Part shown: positions 8,829 through 18,433 of the stretch, one piece after another
Layout of the letters: each line of letters opens with the position of its first letter
How positions within the stretch are numbered: the first letter of the stretch is position 1
NCBI GenBank assembly: GCA_017308515.1
Contig: JAFKEN010000008.1
Location: 87,495-151,494, forward strand
From: Actinomycetales bacterium
GTDB lineage: Bacteria; Actinomycetota; Actinomycetes; Actinomycetales; Microbacteriaceae
Direction: 5' to 3'
DNA: 64,000 nucleotides
Position numbers and translations under genes: made by a program
The notes under the pieces: generated by a model
The model's input: only the letters and a program-made list of their open reading frames with translations
Told to the model about the DNA's origin: nothing
Database searches by the model: none

Positions 8829-9734
8829 GTGAGTTCCGACCGGCCCCGCTCCCGCCGCGCCCCCCGATCCCGTCTGGCGCGTTGGGCGATCGCCCCGATC
8901 GGCCTCGCGGCCGTCATCGTCCTCGCCGGCTGCACCCAGGAGCAGGCCCAGGGCTTCCTCCCCGGCGGCCCCGACGTGACCAACCACACCGGCGGCATGA
9001 TCGACCTCTGGGTCAACTCCTGGATCGTGCTGCTCGCGGTCGGCGCCGTCACCTGGGGTGTCATCATCTGGGCCGCGATCGCGTACCGCCGCCGCACCGG
9101 GCAGACCGGCATGCCGGCGCAGATGCGCTACCACATGCCGATCGAGATCTTCTACACGATCGTCCCCTTCATCCTCGTGCTCGGCTTCTTCGCCTTCACG
9201 GTGCGCGAGCAGACCTCGATCGAGACCGACCCCGGCAACCCCGACGTGAAGATCGAGGTCTTCGGCAAGCGCTGGAGCTGGGACTTCAACTACCTCGACG
9301 AGAAGGTCTACTCGCCCGGCATCCAGGCGCAGGATCGTCTGAACTCCGACGGCTCGCTCGACGAGTCCGAGCTGCCGACGCTCTACCTGCCGGTGGGGGA
9401 GAAGGTCCAGATCGACATCGAGTCGCGCGACGTCGCGCACTCGTTCTGGGTTCTCGACTTCCTCTACAAGAAGGACATGATCCCCGGGCAGACCAACCAC
9501 ATGTACTTCATCCCCACCAAGGAGGGGACCTACCAGGGCAAGTGCGCGGAGCTGTGCGGCGAGTACCACTCGCTCATGCTGTTCCAGGTGAAGGTCGTGT
9601 CGCCCGAGGAGTACGACACCTACATCCAGAGCTTGCGCGACCTGGGTCAGGTCGGCCGCCTCGGCCCGGAGTACAACGTGAACCAGAACCTGCCGGGGAT
9701 CGCCCCCGCCAGCGGAAGTGAGAGCGCCGAATGA
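8829..9734 (+). CDS. ctaC: Cytochrome c oxidase subunit II
   Basis: This 301-residue subunit carries the CuA centre that accepts electrons for the aa3 oxidase. The N-terminus is a lipoprotein signal (lipobox LAGC). Two more membrane segments follow near residues 55-80 and 103-123. The cupredoxin domain has [11 protein letters not shown] (His ligand) and [14 protein letters not shown] (two Cys, His and Met ligands). GTG at 8829 is chosen as start because GAGAGG lies just upstream and the signal sequence starts correctly from it. Its stop overlaps the ctaD start (ATGA). Confidence 0.96.
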   Translation: MSSDRPRSRRAPRSRLARWAIAPIGLAAVIVLAGCTQEQAQGFLPGGPDVTNHTGGMIDLWVNSWIVLLAVGAVTWGVIIWAAIAYRRRTGQTGMPAQMRYHMPIEIFYTIVPFILVLGFFAFTVREQTSIETDPGNPDVKIEVFGKRWSWDFNYLDEKVYSPGIQAQDRLNSDGSLDESELPTLYLPVGEKVQIDIESRDVAHSFWVLDFLYKKDMIPGQTNHMYFIPTKEGTYQGKCAELCGEYHSLMLFQVKVVSPEEYDTYIQSLRDLGQVGRLGPEYNVNQNLPGIAPASGSESAE

Positions 9735-11455
9735 GCACCGCGACCCAGGCCCCGACCGCGACCGCGTTCCCGAGCGCGCCCGCGCAGATCCCGGAGCGCC
9801 GGGGCAACGTCGTCGTCCGCTGGATCACCACGACCGACCACAAGGTCATCGGGTACCTCTACCTGATCAGCTCGTTCATCTTCTTCCTGATCGGCGGCGT
9901 GATCGCCCTGCTGATCCGCACCGAGCTGTTCACTCCGGGCCTCGACCTGTTCCCGAGCGCGGAGGCCTACAACCAGGCCTTCACGATGCACGGCACGATC
10001 ATGCTGCTGCTGTTCGCGACGCCGCTGTTCGCGGGCTTCGCGAACGTCGCGATGCCGCTGCAGATCGGCGCGCCCGACGTCGCGTTCCCGCGGCTCAACG
10101 CCTTCGCGTACTGGCTCTACCTCTTCGGCGGCCTCATCGCGATGGGCGGCTACCTCACGCCGCAGGGCCCGGCCGGCTTCGGCTGGACGGCCTACACCCC
10201 GCTGACCACGGCGACCTTCTCGCCGGGCTTCGGCGGCAACCTCTGGGTCTTCGGTCTCGCGCTGGCCGGTTTCGGCACGATCCTCGGCTCGGTGAACTTC
10301 ATCACCACGATCATCACGATGCGCGCGCCCGGCATGACGATGTTCCGGATGCCGATCTTCACCTGGAACATCCTGGTGACGTCGATCCTGGTGCTGCTCG
10401 CCTTCCCGGTGCTCGCCGCGGGCCTGTTCGCGCTCGGCGCCGACCGGGTCTTCGAGGCCCACCTGCTGGATCCCGCGAACGGCGGCACGATCCTCTGGCA
10501 GCACCTGTTCTGGTTCTTCGGGCACCCCGAGGTCTACATCATCGCGCTGCCGTTCTTCGGCATCATCTCCGAGATCCTCCCGGTCTTCAGCCGCAAGCCG
10601 ATCTTCGGGTACAAGACGCTGGTGTTCGCGACGGTCGCGATCGCCGCGCTGTCGGTCACGGTGTGGGCCCACCACATGTACGTCACCGGCTCGGTGCTGC
10701 TGCCGTGGTTCGCGCTCATGACGATGCTCATCGCGGTGCCGACGGGCGTGAAGATCTTCAACTGGGTCGGCACCATGTGGCGCGGATCCGTGACCTTCGA
10801 GACGCCGATCATCTGGTCGATCGGCTTCCTCATCACGTTCGTGTTCGGCGGTCTGACGGGCGTGATCCTCGCGAGCCCGCCGCTCGACTTCGCCGTCTCC
10901 GACAGTTACTTCGTCGTCGCGCACTTCCACTACGTCGTCTTCGGCACCGTGGTCTTCGCGATGTTCGCCGGCTTCTACTTCTGGTGGCCGAAGTGGACCG
11001 GCAAGATGCTCAACGAGACGCTCGGCAAGGTGCACTTCTGGCTGCTGTTCATCGGCTTCCACCTCACCTTCCTCGTGCAGCACTGGCTCGGCGTCATCGG
11101 CATGCCGCGCCGCTACGCGACCTACCTCGAGTCCGACGGCTTCACCTGGATGAACCAGCTGTCGACGATCGGCTCGATGGTGCTCGCGGCCTCGATGATC
11201 CCGTTCCTGTTCAACGTCGTCTGGACCGCGCGCAAGGCCAAGATGGTCGGGGTCGACGACCCGTGGGGCACGAGCCGCTCGCTCGAGTGGGCGACCTCCT
11301 CGCCGCCGCCGCGCCACAACTTCACGACGATCCCGCGCATCCGCTCGGAGTCGCCCGCCTTCGATCTGCACCACCCGGAGGTCGGCGTGCCGACCGGGGT
11401 CGGCCCGGCCAAGGACGCCCCCGAGGCGCCCGTTCTCGACGGAGAGGTGAAGTAG
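9731..11455 (+). CDS. ctaD: Cytochrome c oxidase subunit I
   Basis: This 574-residue, twelve-helix subunit holds haem a and the haem a3-CuB site where oxygen is reduced. Diagnostic segments are the N-terminal [11 protein letters not shown], the haem-ligand region FTMHGTIML, the CuB/cross-link region [19 protein letters not shown], the proton-channel region [13 protein letters not shown], and AHFHYVVFG with the C-terminal haem ligands. A charged C-terminal tail of about 60 residues is cytoplasmic. Translation is coupled to ctaC by a 4-nt overlap, and ctaF follows after 3 nt. Confidence 0.98.
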   Translation: MSTATQAPTATAFPSAPAQIPERRGNVVVRWITTTDHKVIGYLYLISSFIFFLIGGVIALLIRTELFTPGLDLFPSAEAYNQAFTMHGTIMLLLFATPLFAGFANVAMPLQIGAPDVAFPRLNAFAYWLYLFGGLIAMGGYLTPQGPAGFGWTAYTPLTTATFSPGFGGNLWVFGLALAGFGTILGSVNFITTIITMRAPGMTMFRMPIFTWNILVTSILVLLAFPVLAAGLFALGADRVFEAHLLDPANGGTILWQHLFWFFGHPEVYIIALPFFGIISEILPVFSRKPIFGYKTLVFATVAIAALSVTVWAHHMYVTGSVLLPWFALMTMLIAVPTGVKIFNWVGTMWRGSVTFETPIIWSIGFLITFVFGGLTGVILASPPLDFAVSDSYFVVAHFHYVVFGTVVFAMFAGFYFWWPKWTGKMLNETLGKVHFWLLFIGFHLTFLVQHWLGVIGMPRRYATYLESDGFTWMNQLSTIGSMVLAASMIPFLFNVVWTARKAKMVGVDDPWGTSRSLEWATSSPPPRHNFTTIPRIRSESPAFDLHHPEVGVPTGVGPAKDAPEAPVLDGEVK

Positions 11456-11458
11456 CCC

Positions 11459-11914
11459 GTGCGCACCAACATCTGGCTGTTCGCCATCCTCAGCACCTTC
11501 TTCGGCGCCTCGGCGGCCGTCTACGCCGGGTGGTCGCTCATCGAGCCCACCGGCTACCAGCTCTCGGTCGCCGAGCTCACCGGGGTCGTCCCGCCGGAGT
11601 GGGTGGGCACCGTCGGCATCTCGCTGAGCTCGATCCTCGCGCTCTTCATCACCTTCTACCTCTGGCGCACGCAGGCCTCGGTCGGCGCGGACCTCCCCGA
11701 GGACCGCACCGACGCCGGCATCGACGACGGCGACCCCGAGGTCGGCTTCTTCAGCCCGTGGAGCTGGTGGCCGCTCGCGCTCGCCTTCGGACTCGCGCTG
11801 ATGTTCCTCGGACTCGCGATCGGGGTGTGGATCACCATCATCGGCGCGCCGATCGCGGCCATCTCGGTCGTCGGCTGGGTCTACGAGTACTACCGCGGCA
11901 ACTTCGCCCGCTGA
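11459..11914 (+). CDS. ctaF: Cytochrome c oxidase subunit IV (actinobacterial type)
   Basis: This 151-residue accessory subunit of the actinobacterial aa3 oxidase has four predicted membrane segments near residues 5-25, 45-67, 99-120 and 122-140. It shows the family-typical LSVAELTGVVPPEWVGTVG and a C-terminal YEYYRGNFAR. It begins at GTG 11459, three bases after the ctaD stop, and completes the ctaC-ctaD-ctaF operon. The subunit stabilises the bc1-aa3 supercomplex in this phylum; a catalytic role is not known. Confidence 0.93.
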   Translation: MRTNIWLFAILSTFFGASAAVYAGWSLIEPTGYQLSVAELTGVVPPEWVGTVGISLSSILALFITFYLWRTQASVGADLPEDRTDAGIDDGDPEVGFFSPWSWWPLALAFGLALMFLGLAIGVWITIIGAPIAAISVVGWVYEYYRGNFAR

Positions 11915-11927
11915 GGCCGGCGGGATC

Positions 11928-12359
11928 GTGGCTATCACCGTCCGGCCGGCGCGCGCCGAGGATGCCGAGCAGCTGTTCGCGCTCGTGCAGCAGCTCGGTC
12001 ACGCCATCGAGCCGCGGCGCGAGGCCTTCGAGCAGACGCTGAGCGCGTACCTGGCGGGGGAGGAGCCCAGCGTCACGCTCCTCGTCGCGTCGGGCGAAGA
12101 CGGGGCGTTGCTCGGCTACGCGCTGACGACGGTCGTGCGGCTGCTGTCGACCAACGGCCCCTCGGCGCAGCTGCAGGAGATCGTCGTGTCGGAGCAGGCG
12201 CGGGGCATGGCGGTCGGCTCGACGCTCGTCGCCGCCGTCGAGCAGCTCTGCCGCGATCGCGGCGTCACCCAGCTCACCGTCGCCTCACGGCGAGCGGGCG
12301 GCTTCTACGACCGGCTCGGCTTCCACGAGAACGCCGAGTACATGCGCAAGCTGTTCTGA
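11928..12359 (+). CDS. GNAT family N-acetyltransferase
   Basis: The 143-residue product carries a complete GNAT fold: N-terminal ITVRPARAEDAEQL, the central strand ALTTVVRLLS, the acetyl-CoA pyrophosphate loop SEQARGMAVGSTLV, and C-terminal RAGGFYDRLGFHENAEYMRKLF. It would transfer an acetyl group to an amine, but the substrate is not evident. GTG 11928 begins 13 nt after ctaF and the gene may ride on the oxidase transcript. Confidence 0.88.
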   Translation: MAITVRPARAEDAEQLFALVQQLGHAIEPRREAFEQTLSAYLAGEEPSVTLLVASGEDGALLGYALTTVVRLLSTNGPSAQLQEIVVSEQARGMAVGSTLVAAVEQLCRDRGVTQLTVASRRAGGFYDRLGFHENAEYMRKLF

Positions 12360-12402
12360 GTCGACCCGGCGGGAGGCCGACTCGAGCCTCGCGGTCGGCG
12401 GT

Positions 12403-12621
12403 CTACCGCTGCCGGAGCGACGACGTCGTCGCGGCCATCCGGGAGGCGAGGGCCTCCGCGTGCAGGCGCTCCGCCTCGGCGACCGCGCGTCGATCACCGG
12501 GCTCGAGGGGGGCGGGCCCGCCTCGGCGCCGCTCGAGCCGTCGGAGCAGGAGGCTGAGGATCACGGCGACGACGGGGAGCGCCACGATCGCCGCGATCCC
12601 GAGGATGAGGCTCGGATCCAT
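12403..12621 (-). CDS. Small single-pass membrane protein
   Basis: A 72-residue open frame encodes one N-terminal hydrophobic helix (residues 4-26) followed by Arg-rich LLRRLERRRGG and a charged helical tail. Such short membrane-anchored proteins are common in actinobacteria but have no assigned function. It lies between the convergent oxidase and bc1 operons, downstream of the qcrB terminator. The gene is plausible because of its membrane helix and start at a proper ATG, but no family is recognised. Confidence 0.55.
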   Translation of the reverse strand: MDPSLILGIAAIVALPVVAVILSLLLRRLERRRGGPAPLEPGDRRAVAEAERLHAEALASRMAATTSSLRQR

Positions 12622-12643
12622 GGGGCCAGCCTAACTCCGCGGA

Positions 12644-12687
12644 ACGACGAAGGCGGCCGCCCCCGAGGGGACAGCCGCCGTCGTCGT
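12644..12687 (-). terminator. Stem-loop downstream of qcrB
   Basis: ACGACGAAGGCGGC (12644-12657) pairs with GCCGCCGTCGTCGT (12674-12687), with one unpaired base in the stem and a 16-nt loop that can pair internally. It lies 11 nt past the qcrB stop and is the likely end of the ctaE-qcrCAB transcript. The trailing U-tract is weak. Confidence 0.7.
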
Positions 12688-12698
12688 GACGCGGAACG

Positions 12699-14339
12699 TC
12701 AGTGGTGGTCGCTGTGCGCGGCCTCGAGCTCGGTCTGGGTGACCGGCGAGATGCGGTCCTCGAAGAAGAAGCGCGAGATGCTCGCCCGCAGCCGCTGGCC
12801 CGCCGTGATGCGCCCGCGCGCATCCGGTCGCACCATGAGCGGTTGGTACTCCTCGAAGCTCACGAGCTTCCAGCGCTCGAAGTCCGACAGCGGCTCGTGC
12901 ACCTCGATGTACTCGCCGCCGGGCAGACGCACGATGCGGCCCGACTCGTAGCCGTGCAGGGCGATCTCGCGATCCTTCTTCTGCAGCGCGATGCAGACGC
13001 GGTGCGTGACGACGCCGGCGATGATCGGCCCGAAGATCAGCAGGGCCTGGATCGCGTGGGTCACGCCCTCGACCGCGAGGCGGAAGTGCGTCGCGATGAG
13101 GTCGGACGAGGCCGCCGCCCAGAGGGCCGCGTAGAACGTCACGCCGGCCGCACCGATCGCGGTGCGCATCGGAGCGTTGCGCGGGCGGTCGGCGATGTGG
13201 TGCTCGCGCTTGTCGCCGGTGATCCACGCCTCGAAGAAGGGGTAGAGCGCCACGACGAGCAGGAACAGCACCAGCACGAGGATCGGGATGAGGATGTTCA
13301 TCGAGACCGTGTACGGGCCGAGCTGGAACTCCCACCCCGGCGGCACGAGGCGCAGGGCGCCGTCGGCGAAGCCGATGTACCAGTCGGGTTGCGTGCCCGC
13401 GGAGATGGGAGAGGGGTCGTAGGGCCCGTAGTTCCAGATCGGGTTGATCGTGACGGTCGAGGCGACCAGCGCGATGACGCCGAAGATGATGAAGAAGAAC
13501 CCGCCGGCCTTCGCCGCGAACACCGGCATGATCGGCACACCGACGACGTTGTCGTTGGTGCGGCCGGGGCCGGCGAACTGGGTGTGCTTGTTGACGATGA
13601 GCAGAACCATGTGCACGCCGATCGCCGCCACGACGAGCGCGGGCAGCAGCAGGATGTGCAGCGTGTAGAGCCGGCCGACGATCGCCTCGCCGGGGAACTC
13701 GCCGCCGAACAGCAGGTACGAGATCCAGGTGCCCACGACCGGGACGCCCTTGATCATGCCGTCGATGATGCGCAGACCGTTGCCGGAGAGAAGGTCGTCG
13801 GGCAGCGAGTAGCCGGTGAAGCCCTCGCCCATCGCGAGCACGAAGAGCACGAAACCGACGACCCAGTTGAGCTCACGCGGCTTGCGGAACGCGCCGGTGA
13901 AGAAGATCCGCAGCATGTGCAGACCGATCGAGGCGACGAACAGCAGGGCGGCCCAGTGGTGGATCTGCCGCATGAGCAGTCCACCGCGGATGTCGAAGCT
14001 GATGTCGAGCGTCGAGGCCATCGCCGACGACATCTCGAGGCCCTTGAGCGGGGCGTAGGAGCCCTCGTACTCGACCGGCGCCATCGAGGCCTGGAAGAAG
14101 AACGTCAGGAAGGTGCCCGAGAGCAGGATGACGATGAAGCTGTAGAGCGCCACCTCGCCGAGCATGAACGACCAGTGGTCGGGGAAGATCTTGCGACCGA
14201 GCTCCTTGACGAGCCCCGACATGCTGGTGCGCTCGTCGACCCAGTTCGCGGCCCAGTTGGTGAACCGCATGCCGCGGCCGGGGCCCTCCTGCGCCTGCGT
14301 CGCGCCCGTCGTCGACGGACGCTCCATCGTGTCAGTCAT
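12699..14339 (-). CDS. qcrB: Cytochrome bc1 complex cytochrome b subunit
   Basis: This 546-residue subunit is the quinol-oxidising core of the actinobacterial bc1 complex. Haem-ligand histidines lie in helix 2 (QIHHWAALLFVASIGLHMLR) and in the region LYTLHILLLPALVVAAIGVHM. The Qo-site segment and the Pro-Glu loop region follow (PIWNYGPYDPSPIS). The C-terminal extension beyond residue 400 is characteristic of the actinobacterial form and contacts the oxidase. It overlaps the qcrA 3' end by 8 nt and is the last gene of the operon. Confidence 0.97.
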   Translation of the reverse strand: MTDTMERPSTTGATQAQEGPGRGMRFTNWAANWVDERTSMSGLVKELGRKIFPDHWSFMLGEVALYSFIVILLSGTFLTFFFQASMAPVEYEGSYAPLKGLEMSSAMASTLDISFDIRGGLLMRQIHHWAALLFVASIGLHMLRIFFTGAFRKPRELNWVVGFVLFVLAMGEGFTGYSLPDDLLSGNGLRIIDGMIKGVPVVGTWISYLLFGGEFPGEAIVGRLYTLHILLLPALVVAAIGVHMVLLIVNKHTQFAGPGRTNDNVVGVPIMPVFAAKAGGFFFIIFGVIALVASTVTINPIWNYGPYDPSPISAGTQPDWYIGFADGALRLVPPGWEFQLGPYTVSMNILIPILVLVLFLLVVALYPFFEAWITGDKREHHIADRPRNAPMRTAIGAAGVTFYAALWAAASSDLIATHFRLAVEGVTHAIQALLIFGPIIAGVVTHRVCIALQKKDREIALHGYESGRIVRLPGGEYIEVHEPLSDFERWKLVSFEEYQPLMVRPDARGRITAGQRLRASISRFFFEDRISPVTQTELEAAHSDHH

Positions 14340-15396
14340 GGACGCGCTCCCAGAAGCTCGGGCCGACGGGCTCGTGGAAGTCGCTCTGCGCGACCAGGTA
14401 GCCCTCGGCGTCGACGGAGATCGGCAGCTGGGGAAGCGGGCGCTTCGCCGGGCCGAAGATGACCTCCGCCTCGTGCGTGATGTCGAACTGCGACTGGTGG
14501 CACGGGCAGAGCAGGTGGTGGGTCTGCTGCTCGTACAGCGCCACCGGGCAGCCGACGTGCGTGCAGATCTTGGAGTAGGCGACGATGCCGTCGTAGTTCC
14601 AGCTCTCGCGGCCGGGGGAGACGTGCAGGTCCTCCGGCTTGAGGCGCATGAGGAGCACGGCCGCCTTGGCCTTCTCCTCGAGCGGGTGCTCGGTGTCGTA
14701 CAGGCCCTCGGGGATCACCTGGAAGACCGAGCCGAGCGTCACGTCGGAGGCCTTGATCGGCACGCCGTTCGGGTCCTTCGTGAGCCGCATGCCCTTCTCC
14801 CACATGGTGTGCTTGAGGAGGGCGTTCGGGTCGGCGGCGGGCGCCAGGTCGCGGAAGATCACGATCGCCGGCAGCGGCATGACCGCGAGGGCGCCGATGA
14901 GCGAGTTGCGGATCAGCTTGCGGCGGGTGAAGCCCGACTCCTTGTTGCCGAGGGTGAAGATCTCGGCCGCGCGGGCGCGGGTCTCCTCCGAGCCGCGGGT
15001 CGGGTGGCGCTGCTCGACGAGGTCGTGGCCGTCCATGAGGGCCTTCGACCAGTGCACGGCGCCGAGGCCGATGCTCAGCAGCGCGAGCGCGATGCCGAGG
15101 CCGAGCAGGCCGTTGTTGAGCCGCACCGAGGCCATGTCACCCTCGACGATCGGGAAGGCGATGTAGGCGGTGATCGCGAAGACGGTGCCGATGATCGAGG
15201 CCCAGAAGAACCACGCGACGCGGCGCTCGTTCTGGCGCTCCTTCTTCGGGTCGAGGTCGGAGACGCGCGGCCGGTAGGGCGGGAATCCGGGGTTCTCGAC
15301 CCGGTCGGAGCGCACGACGGCCGTGCCCGCCGAGGGGATCGGGGCTTCCCGCTTCTCGACGGCGGTGCCGGGTGCGGCGCTGCCCTGGTCGGCCAT
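14332..15396 (-). CDS. qcrA: Rieske iron-sulfur subunit of the bc1 complex
   Basis: The 354-residue protein has the actinobacterial layout: a charged N-terminus, three predicted membrane helices (about residues 75-95, 108-130 and 188-208) and a C-terminal Rieske domain. The cluster ligands are CTHVGCP and LLCPCHQSQFD (two Cys, two His). It relays electrons from quinol to cytochrome cc. Start ATG 15396 is preceded by GAAAGGAAACCC, a good ribosome binding site. The region next to helix 3 (TRRKLIRN) resembles a Tat-dependent third helix. Confidence 0.96.
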   Translation of the reverse strand: MADQGSAAPGTAVEKREAPIPSAGTAVVRSDRVENPGFPPYRPRVSDLDPKKERQNERRVAWFFWASIIGTVFAITAYIAFPIVEGDMASVRLNNGLLGLGIALALLSIGLGAVHWSKALMDGHDLVEQRHPTRGSEETRARAAEIFTLGNKESGFTRRKLIRNSLIGALAVMPLPAIVIFRDLAPAADPNALLKHTMWEKGMRLTKDPNGVPIKASDVTLGSVFQVIPEGLYDTEHPLEEKAKAAVLLMRLKPEDLHVSPGRESWNYDGIVAYSKICTHVGCPVALYEQQTHHLLCPCHQSQFDITHEAEVIFGPAKRPLPQLPISVDAEGYLVAQSDFHEPVGPSFWERVHD

Positions 15397-15431
15397 GGGT
15401 TTCCTTTCGAGGGGTGTTCGGAAGCGGGGCG

Positions 15432-16238
15432 TCAGTTGGATTTGGCGGTGAGCCAGACGGTCACCGCGACGACCGCGCCGAGCACGAAGATCCACGCGAA
15501 CAGGCCCTCGGAGACGGGGCCGAGCCCACCGAGGTCGAGCCCGCCGGGGGAGCTGTTGTTGTCGAGGTAGGTGAGGTAGGCGATGATGTTCGCCTTGTCC
15601 TCCGGGGTGATGTTGAGGTCGTTGAAGACCGGCATGTTCTGCGGGCCCGTCACCATGGCCTCGTAGATGTGCGCCGGGTCGACGTTGTGCAGGTCGGGCG
15701 CGAACTTGCCCTCCGTGAGCGCGCCGCCGGCGCCGGCCACGTTGTGGCACATCGCGCAGTTGGTGCGGAAGAGCTCGGCGCCGACCGCGACGTCGCCCTC
15801 GCCGGTGAGGTACTTCTCGTCGGGGATCGCGGGGCCGGGGGCCAGCGTCGCGACGTAGGCGGCGAGCGCCTTGACCTGCTCGTCGGTGAACTGCACCGGC
15901 TTGGCCTCCGCCTGCGGGCCGGTCGCGGCCATCGGCATGCGACCGGTGCCGACCTGGAAGTCGACCGCGGCGGCGCCGACGCCGATCAGGGTCGGCGCGG
16001 CGTCGGTGCCCTCGGCCTGCAGCCCGTGGCAGCTGGCGCAATTGGCGAGGAAGAGCTTCTCTCCCTCGTCGGCGAGGGCGTCGATGCGCTGCGTCGTCTC
16101 CGCCGTCGCGGCGGTCGTGAAGGCGGCGTAGACGCCGCCGGTGGCGAGCAGTCCGACGAGCAGGAGGGCGGCCGAGGCGAGCGGCGAGCGCCGCCCGCGG
16201 CCGCGTGAACGCCGAGGGGAGGTCGATTCGGTGCGCAT
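15432..16238 (-). CDS. qcrC: Diheme cytochrome c subunit of the bc1 complex
   Basis: This 268-residue membrane-anchored cytochrome replaces a soluble cytochrome c in actinobacteria. Two haem-binding CxxCH motifs are present (NCASCHG near residue 69 and NCAMCHN near residue 165). Membrane segments lie at about residues 22-44 and 244-264. Covalent haem attachment requires a cytochrome c maturation system; the only such genes in this window are on the mobile element at 52.5-58.9 kb, so a chromosomal set presumably lies elsewhere. Start ATG 16238 precedes a basic Arg-rich signal anchor. Confidence 0.96.
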   Translation of the reverse strand: MRTESTSPRRSRGRGRRSPLASAALLLVGLLATGGVYAAFTTAATAETTQRIDALADEGEKLFLANCASCHGLQAEGTDAAPTLIGVGAAAVDFQVGTGRMPMAATGPQAEAKPVQFTDEQVKALAAYVATLAPGPAIPDEKYLTGEGDVAVGAELFRTNCAMCHNVAGAGGALTEGKFAPDLHNVDPAHIYEAMVTGPQNMPVFNDLNITPEDKANIIAYLTYLDNNSSPGGLDLGGLGPVSEGLFAWIFVLGAVVAVTVWLTAKSN

Positions 16239-16255
16239 GGGGTGGGGATCCGTCC

Positions 16256-16900
16256 TCAGGAGAGCAGGGGGAGCACGTACACGGCGAAGAACAGCGCGAT
16301 CCACACGACGTCGACGAAGTGCCAGTAGTAGGAGATCGCGATCGCGCTGACCGCCTCCTTGTGCGTGAAGCGCTTGACCGCGAAGATGCGGCCGATCACG
16401 AGCAGGAAGGCGATGAGGCCGCCGGTGACGTGGAGGCCGTGGAAGCCGGTCGCGAAGTAGAAGACGGAGCCGAAGGAGTCGGACTGGAAGCCGATGTGCT
16501 CGGTGACGAGGTTGCCGTACTCGTAGATCTGGCCGACCACGAAGGTCGCGCCCATCGCGAAGCTCAGGAAGAACCACTCGACGGTGCCCCACTTGGCGAG
16601 GTTGAACAGCCCGCCGGTGCGCCGCCCCTGCAGCCGCTCGGCGGCGCGCACGCCCATCTGCGCCGTGACCGAGGACAGCACGAGGATCGTGGTGTTGATC
16701 GCGGCGTAGGTGATGTCGAGCTTGGACGACTGCTCGGCCCACAGCTGGGGCGAGTTGGCCCGCAGGGTGAAGAACACGGCGAACAGACCCGCGAAGAACA
16801 TCACCTCGCTGCCGAGCCAGACGATCGTGCCCACCTGCGTGGGATTCGGACGCGAGATGCCGTGGGACCCCGGCGCCGGGCTCATGGAGGTGCTCGTCAC
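16256..16900 (-). CDS. ctaE: Cytochrome c oxidase subunit III
   Basis: The 214-residue protein has five predicted membrane helices and the subunit III signatures IVWLGSEVMFFAGLFAVFFT near the start and GFHGLHVTGG near residue 154. Length is typical of the short actinobacterial form. It is the first gene of the minus-strand ctaE-qcrC-qcrA-qcrB operon. Translation begins at GTG 16900, preceded by GGAAGG. Confidence 0.96.
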   Translation of the reverse strand: MTSTSMSPAPGSHGISRPNPTQVGTIVWLGSEVMFFAGLFAVFFTLRANSPQLWAEQSSKLDITYAAINTTILVLSSVTAQMGVRAAERLQGRRTGGLFNLAKWGTVEWFFLSFAMGATFVVGQIYEYGNLVTEHIGFQSDSFGSVFYFATGFHGLHVTGGLIAFLLVIGRIFAVKRFTHKEAVSAIAISYYWHFVDVVWIALFFAVYVLPLLS

Positions 16901-16906
16901 CCTTCC

Positions 16907-16912
16907 ATTATG
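16907..16912 (-). promoter_or_regulatory. Putative -10 element of the ctaE-qcrCAB operon
   Basis: On the minus strand CATAAT is followed by GGAAGG and the GTG at 16900. The hexamer is close to the consensus TATAAT and only 6 nt from the start codon, so the transcript would have little or no leader. Confidence 0.45.
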
Positions 16913-16954
16913 GGGGATTCACGGCAGCTCGTCGGCGGCCTCCCGGCCTGTCGC

Positions 16955-16960
16955 TAGCAT
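16955..16960 (+). promoter_or_regulatory. Putative -10 element of trpD
   Basis: TAGCAT is followed by 7 nt and the ATG at 16968, without a Shine-Dalgarno sequence. It lies 43 nt from the oppositely directed ctaE -10 element. Confidence 0.45.
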
Positions 16961-16967
16961 TTCGGGC

Positions 16968-18020
16968 ATGTCGACCGAACTCAGCTGGCCCGACGTGCTG
17001 ACCCGGCTCCTCGCGCGCGAGGACCTCGCGGTCTCGGAGGCCTCCTGGGCGATGGAGGAGGTCATGGCCGGGCGGGCGACGCCCTCCCAGCTGGCGGCGT
17101 TCCTGGTCGCGCTGCGCGCCAAGGGCGAGACGATCGATGAGATCGTCGGGTTCCGCGACGCGATCCTCGCGCACGCCCAGCCGCTCCCGGTCGACCCGAT
17201 GGCGCTCGACGTCGTCGGCACGGGCGGCGACCGCTTCGGCACCGTGAACGTCTCGACGACGGCCGCGATCGTCGCCGCGGCGGCGGGCGCCAAGGTGCTC
17301 AAGCACGGCAACCGGGCGGCGAGCTCGTCGTCGGGAGCGAGCGACGTGCTCGCGGCGCTCGGGGTCGACCTCGACCTGGCCCCGGAGCGGGTGGCCGAGG
17401 TGTTCGCGAGCACCGGCATCGCCTTCGCCTGGGCCGCGCTCTTCCACCCGGGATTCCGTCACGCCGGCCCGACGCGCGCCGAGCTCGGGATCCCCACGGT
17501 CTTCAACTTCCTCGGACCGCTGTGCAACCCGGCGCGCCCCGAGGCCTCGGCGGTGGGGGTCGCCTCGCTCGACCGGGTGCCACTCATCGTCGGCGTCTTC
17601 CGCAACCGCGGCGCGACGGCGCTCGTGTTCCGCGGCGACGACGGGCTCGACGAGCTGTCGACGACCGGGCACAGCCGGGTGTGGGAGGTCGCCAACGGCG
17701 ACGTGCACGAGCACGACCTGCACCCCTCGGACGTCGGGCTCGCGACGGCGAAGATCGACGATCTGCGGGGGGGCGATCCCGCGCACAACGCCGACGTGAT
17801 CCGCCGGGTGCTGGGCGGCGAGCCCGGTCCGGTGCGCGACATCGTGCTGCTCAACGCCGCCGCGGGTCTCGTCGCGTGGGAGCTCGCGCACGATCCCGGC
17901 CAGGTCGACGTCGACATCCGGGAGCGGATCGCGCGGCAGCTCGCCCGCGCCGGCGCGGCCGTCGACACCGGGGCCGCGACCGCGAAGCTCGAGGAGTGGG
18001 TCGCCGCGACCCGCGCCTGA
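16968..18020 (+). CDS. trpD: Anthranilate phosphoribosyltransferase
   Basis: This 350-residue enzyme joins anthranilate to PRPP in tryptophan synthesis. Family signatures are present: DVVGTGGDRFGTVNVST (PRPP-binding glycine loop), VLKHGNRAASSSSGASDVL, HPGFRHAGPTRAELGIPTVFNFLGPL, GDDGLDELSTTG, and LLNAAAGLVAWE. Length is standard. ATG 16968 gives the correct family N-terminus; the open frame upstream of it is antisense to ctaE. It stands apart from other trp genes. Confidence 0.96.
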   Translation: MSTELSWPDVLTRLLAREDLAVSEASWAMEEVMAGRATPSQLAAFLVALRAKGETIDEIVGFRDAILAHAQPLPVDPMALDVVGTGGDRFGTVNVSTTAAIVAAAAGAKVLKHGNRAASSSSGASDVLAALGVDLDLAPERVAEVFASTGIAFAWAALFHPGFRHAGPTRAELGIPTVFNFLGPLCNPARPEASAVGVASLDRVPLIVGVFRNRGATALVFRGDDGLDELSTTGHSRVWEVANGDVHEHDLHPSDVGLATAKIDDLRGGDPAHNADVIRRVLGGEPGPVRDIVLLNAAAGLVAWELAHDPGQVDVDIRERIARQLARAGAAVDTGAATAKLEEWVAATRA

Positions 18021-18032
18021 GCGCGCGAGGCG

Positions 18033-18433
18033 CTAGTTGCCGAGGTTCGCGAGGCCCGATCCGGCGCTGGCGATCGCCACGAGCAGGATCGAGTGGCCGA
18101 TGACGGGCCGATCGACAGCAGCAGGCCGAAGACGGCCGGCACCCGGCCGTGCCCGATGATCAAGGCGATGATGGCGAACAGCAGGGCGAGACCGGCGAGG
18201 ATCAGGCCGACGACGAGCGCGATCGCCCCGAAGCCGACGAAGGCGGCGAGCAGGCCGAGGCCGCCGTACACCGAGTCGTCGAAGCTGCGCAGCGAGCCGA
18301 TGCCGATCAGCACGACGATCACGTCGCCGAGGATGGCCAGCAGCGCCAGCACGAGCGAGGCGATGCCGAGGCCGCGCTTGCGGCGCGGCGGCTCGGCCGG
18401 GGTGGCGGGCTGGACGGTGGAGGTCTCGGTCAC
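18033..18433 (-). pseudogene. Small multi-helix membrane protein gene with an apparent frameshift
   Basis: Starting at ATG 18433, the frame encodes a Pro-rich N-terminus and three hydrophobic helices (LGIASLVLALLAILG, GLLAAFVGFGAIALVVG, LAGLALLFAIIALIIG), resembling DUF4190-like proteins. At about 18105-18107 (a run of three Gs on the plus strand) the protein-like signal jumps to another frame that reads VIGHSILLVAIASAGSGLANLGN and ends at TAG 18033. One extra base there would restore an uninterrupted 133-residue protein. Without it the first frame runs on antisense into trpD. Either a real frameshift mutation or a sequencing error would explain this. Confidence 0.65.

Noticed and set aside
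9647..11938. 763-codon minus-strand frame opposite ctaD and ctaF
   Set aside because: The product is almost all Asp, Glu, Arg, His and Val with no domain, and the plus strand carries unmistakable oxidase subunits.
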